Below the pieces are notes generated by a model, which saw only the letters and a program-made list of their open reading frames with translations, was not told where the DNA came from and ran no database searches. This document shows, piece by piece, positions 55,141 to 64,000 of a stretch of 64,000 nt of DNA (its first letter is position 1; every line of letters starts with the position of its first letter). A program made the position numbers and the translations under genes. Source of the DNA: Setophaga petechia (taxonomy: Eukaryota > Chordata > Aves > Passeriformes > Parulidae); contig JANCRA010000066.1 in the NCBI GenBank assembly GCA_024362935.1, forward strand, positions 797,501-861,500, written 5' to 3'.

Positions 55141-56244
55141 TGGCAGCTCTTGCCCTGCTGCACTCTGTCCTCTCTGAGATCTCCACTAGATGGTGGAATG
55201 CACCAGTAAAAGAGTTTGTGCAGTAACAAAGGGACACCATCAGGCTGTGGTGGCACCCGTGGGGATCTCAGAGCTGCTCTCAGGATCCTGGAGCACCACA
55301 CGTGCCCTGCGTGTTGGGGGGCATTTGGGAGCACCCCTCTCCATCAGTCTCTGCAATGCCATCCCAAACCCGCTGGGACTGAAGAATTGTGATCCTTCCA
55401 CAGGCCTTGATTCTTTCAGAAAGGGAGGTTTCACCTTCAGGCTTCTTCCTCTCTACTTCCTTTTCTCCATGGAGAAGAGCTGCCTTTTTCCTAGGGGGCA
55501 AGGAGTGAACCCTCTGGTGTGCTGCAGAGCTCAGCCATGCCAGGAAGGGAATGTTTTGGCCAGAGGACTGTGAATAGGACAGCATGTCACCAAAGAAGGG
55601 GGTGGGGAGGAAAAGTTCTGCAGGTGTAGAAGGTGTGTGTGATAGGGATTACAGCTCTCAAGTCTGTGTGATGGAGCCAGTGCTGGCCTTGGACAGAGTG
55701 CTGAACTGAAACCAGCTCTCAGTCCTCAGCCCTGTGAGGTCATGTCACAGTTCTGTGCCTCAGTTTCTCCTGTGTAAGATGGAATCAAGGATTCTGACCT
55801 TTTGGGGACAGTCTTTTGTTATCTACAATGAACTGGGTGTCAGAGCTCTCCGTTTTCATTACTGACTCTGCTGGTGACTGGTGGGATTGTGCCCTCTGTA
55901 CCTGGAGTTGGGGAGTTGAGGCTTTAGCTCCCCTCATGGCACTGTCCAGAGCAGGGGGCTGAGCCTGCACTGTCCTGGTTCCCTCATTGCAGTTAGAGCA
56001 GCACGTCCTGCACACAGAAAGGGGAGATGTGCCAGAGCCAGCTGCTGCTACAGGGGTGACAGGAGCTGCTTGAGCTGCTGTCACTGTTTGGCCAGCCTGG
56101 TGAGGGTGTGAGCTGCAGGCCATGTCTGCAGAAGGACTCGTGCAGAGTTGGTGAGTGGAGAAGCTGTAGAAACAGAATGAGATATTTTCCTTTAACAAAT
56201 TAAGTTTCCTTCTCTGTGGGGACTGTACTGGTGATGGTTTTTCC

Positions 56245-56360
56245 AGGAGATAACCTGGTCCAGGGGGAAGTTTCCTTGCCCAGAAGGCTTGGAACAAGAT
56301 GTCCTTTAAAGTTCCTCCCAACCCAAACCATCCTGTAATTCTGTGATTCTGTGATACCTT
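56245..56360 (+). repeat. CR1 LINE 3' terminus with 8-bp repeat tail
   Basis: CTTTAAAGTTCCTCCCAACC then CAAACCATCCTGTAATTCTG and TGATTCTGTGAT is a textbook CR1 3' end with its short ATTCTGTG tail repeats. Confidence 0.85.
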
Positions 56361-57766
56361 TTTTCTGAGGACAGAAACCACACAGTCCACCTGAAGCCTA
56401 AGGAGTGTCCTCAGCTCCCCCAGTGCTCTGCATTTCCAGCTCGTGCATTGTGGAGAGGCCAAGCCAGCTGCCACAGAGTGTGTTACAAAGACATGCAAGG
56501 ACAAGAGGCAGGATTATCAAGAGCTGCTTCTCTCTACCTGCATGACTGAGCAAAATTTAATTACCTCTGCTCTCAGGAGAGCTGCCTGGCCCTTGTACAT
56601 GAACCATGAGATTTAGGTTTCTAACGATTTGCAGTGCTGTGACAGGTCTGGGAACCCTGCAGCCTGTAGGGTGCCTCTAGTAGAGACCAGGGAAAGCTGG
56701 GACAAGGACTCTGTAGTGAGTCATCCAAGAAAAAGAATAGTGTAGGAAAAAGAGACCTACTACCCACAGGAAGCATGCTGGTTGGCTTTTCCATTCAGTC
56801 ATCTGCCTTTAATGTTTTTAGCCTGTCATATTTCCATAGGTCCATTTTCACCTGCCTCTTTGATGCTGTGAGCTTGACTTTCTGTGGGTTTTCTCTGGTG
56901 CCCAAATCTTCATTCAGTGACTGTTGTGTTTCAAGTATTTTTAAGTATTTTCAAGTCTTGTGTTTGTATTATCAAGTCTTCAATTTTACCTGCTGTCAAG
57001 TAACACCTTCTGTTCTTATTGGCCAAGGAGATTAATTGTTCCCTGTCTTTCTAGCAGCAACAAGGAGCCATGATAAAATTATCTCACAGAGCTGCTCCTC
57101 AGTCATGGTTGTGGTAATGAACCAAGTATTGAAGAAAAGGCTTGGTCCAGAGAGCTGAAGGGATGGGGTGAGAGATCTGCAGGAAGATTTGTTGAGGTGA
57201 CCTCACCCTGGGATGCCAGGGTGTGCCTGTAGGTTCACAAACAAACCCAAGCCATCCCTGCTGCTTGTGACCTTGTCAGTCATACTGCTTTGCTGTTGTG
57301 ATAAAGTGCAGGACAGGTTGCTTGTCTGGGCATTTGGTAAATGGGCAGAATTGCTGTGGTGGCACCTGCATGGGGGCAGGAATGTCACTGCCAGGCACAC
57401 AACGGGGTCTCAGTGCTTAGAAAAACAATGCACTCACCCAGGGAGGGTCAGGTTCAGCAAACCTGAGGAGCTCTGCAGGGCAGGAACACTCAGCAAAGCA
57501 CTGAGGTGCCAAGAGGCAAAACAGGTTTTGGCCTCACTATTTGCCACGTACCACACATAAACAGAGTGTGGCCAAGGTTTACATTAATGCCAGCCAGGTG
57601 TGCCAGGCCCAGGGCAGGAGGTGAGGCAATACACAGACACACAGGGAGGGGTCTCATCTCTCCCAGAGTTCATATCCTCAACAGAAAGGTCAGGAATAAA
57701 TGTGATTTTCTATAGCATTTTCCTTGAATTAAAATACATACCAGTATAGTAAAAGCAGGGCAACCC

Positions 57767-58110
57767 TGACAGAGGGAGAAATGATGCAGCTGACTCCATT
57801 GATATCAGAAGGTTAATTAATGACTTTATTATACTATATAATTCTATAATAATAGAATACACTCTATTACACTGAATTTGTTAAGTACTGTACAAAATTT
57901 TTTGACTGTCAACTGACACACATACATGGATTTAATTGGTTAATGATTTAAAACACACTAGAATTTAATTACTAATTTCTTTTAGCTAAACAATTTTTTA
58001 CAATGTATTCTACTTGTTCTAAAACACAGGAGCAGTAAATGAGATAAGAATTGTTTTTACTTTCTCTGAGGTTCAGAGAATGTGAATCCCAGAAAATCCT
58101 TGGGAAGCTG
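57767..58110 (-). mobile_element. AT-rich LTR-like repeat, family D
   Basis: The stretch beginning TGACAGAGGGAGAAATGATG, followed by a long run of TTATTATACTATATAATTC-type sequence, resembles the AT-rich U3/R region of passerine LTRs. AATAAAG occurs on the minus strand near 57,825. Ends are approximate and no target-site duplication was established. Confidence 0.4.
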
Positions 58111-58964
58111 TGCCTAGCTTTTCTCTGTGAAGAGAAATGCAGCCACACACCAGGGCCATTGCTCCCCCAGCACCTTTTTGGCTCTCAGCACCTCTTAACC
58201 TTGATCCATGACACTTTGAGGTATCATATGACAAAGACAGAGCTGAGCCCTCTCCCCACACAGGGACTGTGAACCATCTGGTCAAGTCCAGGTTATCACA
58301 CACAGAGGCCACCATGGTTAGAAAATCAGGTGGGACCATGCATAGGAGACCTGTGTGTCACAGCAAACCACTGTGAGGGAGCACCAGAATCCCAGAGGAG
58401 CTTTGGGGATGTGAAATTATACCTGTCCCTAATCCAGGATGCTTTTGTGGATGTGTCAAAGACTGGAATTTTTTAAAATACTGTTTCCCTGCCACTACTG
58501 TGAGTGTCCCATCAGCTCACTGACCACACAGAACAGCCCAGCTGGAGTTCATTTAAAGCTCTGCTCAAATGCTTCATTTTTCTGTCTTTAAACCTGTACT
58601 GACAATATTTGCATTGTAATGATTGAACTCTGCTTTCACCTCAATATTTGCCTGGTAGCAAAGGTGAATTCTGCATAACCAGAGAACATCTGAGTCTGCC
58701 CATTTTTCTAGGAATAGTCTCACCTCAGTGTGGGACTCAGCTCTATTCAAGGCATAAGGGAGCTGCTTTTTCCCAATATTGCACAGGAAGTTTTGGAGCT
58801 GCAAACAGGTAGCAGGGTGCAAGAAGTAGATTTTAGCAACTAGGATCAGCTAGGAAGCTCTCAGAAAATGTTAGATTCTCCCAAAAGTTTGTAGATGCCT
58901 CTGAAAAAAGAGAGAGGAAGATTTTTTTATACAGGCAGGTAATGACAGGAAAATGGGAAATGGT

Positions 58965-59230
58965 TTTAAATTGATAGAGGGAAAGGTTAGATGAGATATC
59001 AGGAATAAATTCTTCCCTGTGAGGGTGCTGAGGCCCTGGCACATGGTACCCAGAGAAGCTGTGGCTGTTCCATCTCTGGAAGTGCCCAAGGCCAGGCTGG
59101 ATGGGGCTTGGAGAACCTGAGACAGTGGAAAGTGTCCCTGCCCATGGCAGGGGGTGGAGCAGGATGAGCTTTCAGGTCCCTTCCTATCCAAACTATTCCA
59201 TGGCTCTGTAATTCTGTGCTCTGGGGATGA
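58965..59230 (+). repeat. CR1 LINE 3'-end fragment
   Basis: GGGAAAGGTTAGATGAGATA through GAGGGTGCTGAGGCCCTGGC, GGCAGGGGGTGGAGCAGGAT and CATGGCTCTGTAATTCTGTG is a sense CR1 tail reaching the 3' repeat. Confidence 0.9.
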
Positions 59231-61418
59231 AGGCACTCAGTGTTTGCTGGAGGTCCCATAGGATTTCTGACAGAGTTAAGGGGTGAGAACTGATCTCCAC
59301 GTTTCACTCTGCAACACAAATCTGACAAGATCACTGTCATGCACAGAACAGCTGACACAGACTCACACCCAATGTCCCTTTCCCTTGTTTTGGGGCTTTT
59401 TTGTCTGTAAAAATGGTGAAATCCTTCCATTTTAGGAGCAGAGCATATGTGACCACCAGCAGGAGAGAGTGTGGCACCAGCACAGTGATGTGTGGGAGCT
59501 GTGGGACCCAGCCTTGGCCTGGGAGCAGCAAAGCACAGCTCAGCACAGGCAGAAGGAGCTCCACTAAAAAAGTGCTAAACAAACAGAGGAACTGGGGTGA
59601 GGAAAGCAGCATGAGCAGAGAGCTGAAGTATGGAGCAAACATGCAGGCAGAAGAGTTTTCAGGCCAGCATTGCTGGCTGAGAAAGATGAGGTCCCACAGT
59701 GTCACTCCTGTGAGTCTCTTCCTGGCGAGCTGGGTGAGAGGAGGAAAGACACAAAGGCTCCAGAGAGAGGATGAAGGAAATGCAGGATGACACAAAGCCC
59801 TGAGAGAGGAGGAATGCCCTGGGGGGCTCCTGGATGGACTCCTATAAAGGTGAAGCTAAGCTGGCAAGGAAACCTCAAAGGGCAGCTGAGCTCATGCTCT
59901 GCCCCAACCACCTGCAGGTCTGCTGTGCCACAGGGGAGATGGCAGTTCCATGGGCACCCCAGCATCCCGTGGAGGGTTTTTGTCACTATTCACAGTCAAA
60001 GAAGTCCAACAAAGAGCTTTGCCTCTCACAAGCAGCCTCTGGCTGCAGCAGGTGACAGGAGCAGGGTACCAGCAGAACTGGGGTGGTTGTTTCAGGAGCT
60101 GGATGGGCTTTGAGCCACCAGACCAAACACATAAAGCCCTGGGTAAAACATTTGGGTGTGTGCACTGCAGGTGTAGCACAACACAGGGTATGACTGAGCA
60201 GCACAGCCCCTGAGAACAGCCTGTCACCACCTGTGACATCCCTGAATCCACCCCGAAGGGACACAACAGCTCCACAGTGCAGGGACGTGCACTGGGATTC
60301 ACAACAGTCCTAAAGGTCTTTTACTCCCTGATTTTCTTGGATTCCTGCACTTTGAACCCGATTCTGCAGCTGGCCTCTTCCTCCTGATGTGTCATTTAGT
60401 TTCTAATTTTGAAGAGGCAAAAACTTGAGGGATTTCAGCCCTTTTTTGAGTGCTTTGTTGGTTGGTAGTGAGAGTGTCACACAACCGGTGTGAGATATCT
60501 CAAAAGGCACTTCATGGAAAAGGACAAATCACTCATTGTTCATGCAGCCCTAAGGACACAAAACCCTGCTCTAAGTGCTCTTTAAAATCTATGAAATGTG
60601 TGAGAAATACAGTGACATTCAGTTAATTCAATTGCAGGATAATTTCAACTTCTATTTAATTCAATCAAAACTCCTGAAATAAAACCATTTGTATTCTTGA
60701 CACAAACCCATTTGCACTCTACTTCTGCTGGGCTGATGGAGATGTGATGAGTTTTTCACTTAGAGGCCACTTCACAGCTAATTTTTATACTGGATTTGCT
60801 TAACTGACAATAAAGGAATACTCACACACTTGTGCTACAAATTCCTGCCTCCATTTATAACATTTCCTTGCACAAAGAGAGTCATTACAGAAGAAACCCT
60901 CAAGTCAAAGGGCTTGAGTGCTCTCTCCTGCTGTGCTGCAGCCAAACTAAAGCTTCCAGCTCATTTATTGAACATTCCTGCACACACAGACGGGACCTTG
61001 TGAGGTGTGAGCAGGTTGTAAACCCAAATCCTTGCAGAGAAGAGGCCAACATTGTGAAAGGCACAAAAGCATGAAGAGCTCAAAGGGGCTGGAGGTGTGA
61101 AGAGAGAGGCAGTCCCTGCGTGCTGGGCTCCCACACTGGGCAGGGACAGTGCAAATAACACAACCCTGACAGAGCTGAGTGTGGGGGACAACAGGATTTA
61201 TTTCCTTCAGTCAGGAGTGGGAGGGCTGGGTCAGGAAGAGAGGGAAGCTCTGCACAAGCACACCAGGGTTGTTTGCAGGTGTAACAAGTGCCATTCATTG
61301 CCTGTGTTTGAGAGAGGGAGTAGCAAACAGCCCTGGGAGTGCAAAATCACCCTGGGAGTGTAAAATCAGCAATACCCACACCACAGGGGAGCATTTGCCA
61401 TTTTCATTTGTTATCTCC

Positions 61419-61799
61419 TGTGACAGACATATTTTCTGAAAAATCCTTTTGCCAGGATTTTTTCTCCTGAGAAGCCTCAGAGGAAAAGAAAAACAATAAT
61501 TATCTGCTGCTGTGGAATGCAACAGGTGCATCTTTGACTGGTCCATATAGATTGTTTCTGCTTGATGACCAATCACAGGTCCAGCTTTGTTGGGACTCTG
61601 GTCAGTCACAAGATTATTATTCATTCAATTCCTTTCTTTTCTAGCCTTCTGATGTCTCCCTTCTCTTTTCTTTAGTATAGTTTTAGTATATCATTTTCTT
61701 TTAATATAATATCATAATATAATAAATCAGCCTTCTGAAACATGAAGTCAAGATTCTCATCTCTCACCTCATCCTTGGGACCCTGCAAACACCACCACA
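61419..61799 (+). mobile_element. solo LTR, family A copy 3
   Basis: A 381-bp element runs from TGTGACAGAC to CACCACCACA, with AATAAATCAGCC near the 3' end. Flanks ATCTCC and GTCTCC match at 5 of 6 bases. It is more diverged than the other two copies and lies in the intergenic flank. Confidence 0.8.
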
Positions 61800-62709
61800 G
61801 TCTCCCTCTTGATTTCTTAAGTATAAGGCTGAGCATGTCCTCAAGAGTCCAGCAGCAGGAGGGGCTGTGCCAGGAGGGCAGATCAGGGAAGCTTTTGTCC
61901 CTGCCATCACCCTGGGGCTGTGCTCCTGCTGTGCTTGCACAGGGGCAACTGGATGGGCCAGAGGAATTTTAATCCTGAATGATTTCCACATTCCTTCCAT
62001 CCTGGCAAAGGATTCTGCTGAGGCATCAACTGCCTTGTCCAGCTCAGCCTGTCCTGCATCTGATAAGTTAATTGAGGATTTAATTGAGGAATCAATTGAG
62101 GCATTCTGCTGGTTACCACAACATTATCAGTCAGCTTCCCAGAGTTGGAGCTTTCCAGTTCGTTTGGGCTCAGTCCTGTAAATAACTAAATACCATTAAC
62201 CTCCTCCAAAATCCCTGGAGTGGTGGCTGCTGGAAACTTGAGGGATCAGTATCCTTTTTGCCAGCCTTTCTTTGAGTGCTGTTTTGCTCAGCTCAAGGAA
62301 GAAAGTTCACTTTGGAAGCAGAAGTGCTGAAAAGTCTTTTTTCCTTCATGTCCTGGTTCTGCAGCTGCAGCTGGTTGTGTTGTTCATTAGCTCTGATTCT
62401 GGCATTTGTCTTGGTGCTCTAGGAAGATGTTCAGCTTTTGTTCTCAAAATCATACAATGCCCAGAGAGACTTCCACCTCTGTTCAGTGCTCTTGTGCACA
62501 TTGGAGATGTAAGATGTAATGCATCTGGAAGGTAATAAAGCACTTCTGTTAAATATGAGTTCCTGAACTATAACATTTTAAACCAAAAACTTGATGTGAT
62601 TTTCTCTAAGCCTTTGGGGGCCATTCTGGTCTTATTCAAATTGGTGTGAATGGAAATAAGCTAATGGGAATGTCATGGGACAAGGAGGCAGAGGCAGCTC
62701 TAAGTTTTC

Positions 62710-63040
62710 ATAGAATAACAGAATCACAGAGCAGCTTCAGATGAAAGGGACCTTAAAGCTTATCTCATTCCATGGACACCTTCCACTGTCCCAGATTGCT
62801 CTGAGCCCCGTCCAGCCTGGTCTTAGACACTTCCAGGGATCCAGGGGCAGCCACAGCTTCTCTGGGCAGCCTGTGCCAGGGCCTCATAACCCTCACAGGG
62901 AACAATTCCTTCCCAATATCCCATCTAACCCTGCCCTCTGGCAGTGGGAAGCCACTTCCCCTTGTCCTGTCCCTCCAGGCCCTTGTCCAAGTGTCTCTCC
63001 AGCCTTTCTGTAAACCCAATTTGCCCTCAGTAAAACCATT
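62710..63040 (-). repeat. CR1 LINE 3'-end fragment
   Basis: CATAGAATAACAGAATCACA at the left edge, then GGGACCTTAAAGCTTATCTC and CACTTCCCCTTGTCCTGTCC, is a long inverted CR1 tail with its 3' repeat intact. Confidence 0.9.
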
Positions 63041-64000
63041 CCAGCTCTTTGTGGAGCTGCACACATTTGGATAAGGACTGCAAGAGGATGAGCTCCATGA
63101 CCTGTTATTGCATAGACAGGTGACTGGCCCAGAGTTCCCAGTCCTCTTCTTGCCCCAGCTGATGCAAATTCAGCAGGAATTTAAAACCCTGCCCAATATT
63201 GTCCCTAGGCATTTTTACTGATTTCAAATCATAAAGGAATGCCACTCTGATGAACACAGGCAGAGTATGGCCACAAAGCTCTCCTGGGTCGGGGGTGCTT
63301 TTCACTCCTCTTGTTCTTGTGCCTCTTTCTGTTCAGCTGAGCAGCTGCTGCAGCTGTGCTTGTTCCAAATTGCAGCATGATGTTAATTTTCTCAGATCTG
63401 TCTATCGAGGAGGATTTCATTTCAGTTGGCAGAAGACAATGCGCTGAAACAGCTACGGCCGAGACAAAGACGGAAATTAACATTTGTAAAGAAAGAAAGG
63501 GACAAAAGGAATGTTGGTGACAAGGAAGAAAGTGAAACAAAAATGAAATAATTGTCATTGTCTGACTACAAAGGAGAAGGGGTCCAGAGATGAAGATTCC
63601 TGTCATGCCAGCCTGCTGCTTGACACTCATTCCAGAGGGGGAAACAGTTGTCCATGAACAGGACATGGCTGTGAGCACTAAGGGCTGCATCACCCACCAC
63701 CAATCCAGGAGAAGGGATTCAATGATCCATGGCACTCCCTGTCAGAGCTGTGCATACCCCTCTGTTAGGCAGGTTGTTCTAAAATGTCCCCCCAGGAAGA
63801 GGGAAGATGCCCTCAATGACTGCCAGGTTGTGTTGCAAGCTTCTGACTGATCCTTAACCTCCACCTGTGTCTGGTGATCAGTCAGGAGCAGTCCTAACCC
63901 CTCAGCAGGGAAACTGAGGTCACTCCTACCCTGCCCTGTTGTCCTGGACAGGATCAAGGGATGGATTGAGTCTAGAGACCAGGAGCTGCAGTGTTCAGGG

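Larger units (their letters stand above)
52191..64000. other. upstream flank of CTPS1, no gene found
   Basis: This 11.8-kb stretch has CR1 copies at 53.9, 54.8, 56.2, 59.0 and 62.7 kb, LTRs at 57.8 and 61.4 kb, and an A17 run at 52485-52501. All open frames are short, lack splice support and show no family I recognise. Confidence 0.7.

Noticed and set aside
52191..64000. possible genes upstream of CTPS1 (for example open frames near 55.8-56.5, 59.3-60.3 and 63.2-63.7 kb)
   Set aside because: The frames are short, overlap CR1 or LTR sequence or low-complexity DNA, have no promoter or splice support, and match no family I recognise.
1..64000. tRNA, rRNA or other structured RNA genes
   Set aside because: No tRNA A/B boxes in a foldable arrangement, no rRNA segment and no snRNA/snoRNA motif set that I could support by eye. 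A covariance-model scan would be decisive.

Overview
The window is vertebrate nuclear DNA, most likely from a songbird (passerine). Coding exons are split by short introns with GT-AG borders. The interspersed repeats are the bird pattern: many 5'-truncated CR1 LINE tails and several solo endogenous-retrovirus LTRs of kinds I associate with passerine genomes. No bacterial, organellar or plasmid feature is present. The species-group call is an inference from repeat style.

Two protein genes lie tail to tail. On the + strand, positions 1 to about 33,360 hold the 3' two-thirds of SCMH1 (Scm Polycomb group protein homolog 1). Ten coding exons between 767 and 31,653 encode the second MBT repeat, a basic linker, the SLED domain and the C-terminal SAM/SPM domain. 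The first MBT repeat and the 5' end lie to the left of the window. On the - strand, 36,676-51,080 holds a complete CTPS1 (CTP synthase 1): 17 coding exons total 1,776 nt, a 591-residue protein with the catalytic Cys399, His526 and Glu528 in place. It is driven from a CpG island at about 50,860-51,770. The same SCMH1-CTPS1 neighbourhood exists in mammals, but mammalian SLFNL1, which I remember lying between them, is not visible here.

Layout: 1-31,653 SCMH1 exons and introns (two large introns of 10.6 and 6.9 kb with CR1, LTRs, duplications and minisatellites); 31,654-33,360 SCMH1 3' UTR; 33,361-about 33,920 short gap; about 33,920-36,675 probable CTPS1 3' UTR; 36,676-51,640 CTPS1; 51,790-64,000 upstream flank with CR1 and LTR repeats and no gene I can support.

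The genes have unrelated jobs. SCMH1 is a Polycomb repressive complex 1 accessory protein that reads chromatin and polymerises through SAM. CTPS1 makes CTP from UTP using glutamine. I see no new multi-gene system. The observations most worth following are: (1) an upstream in-frame ATG in CTPS1 exon 1 that would add a 38-residue Arg/Ala/Pro-rich leader, with intron 1 itself open and a multiple of three; (2) a 132-bp phase-symmetric cassette exon of SCMH1 between two LTRs; (3) a minisatellite in the SAM intron that stays open in frame with the SAM exon for 210 codons; (4) an LTR insertion whose empty site is preserved in a nearby duplicate.
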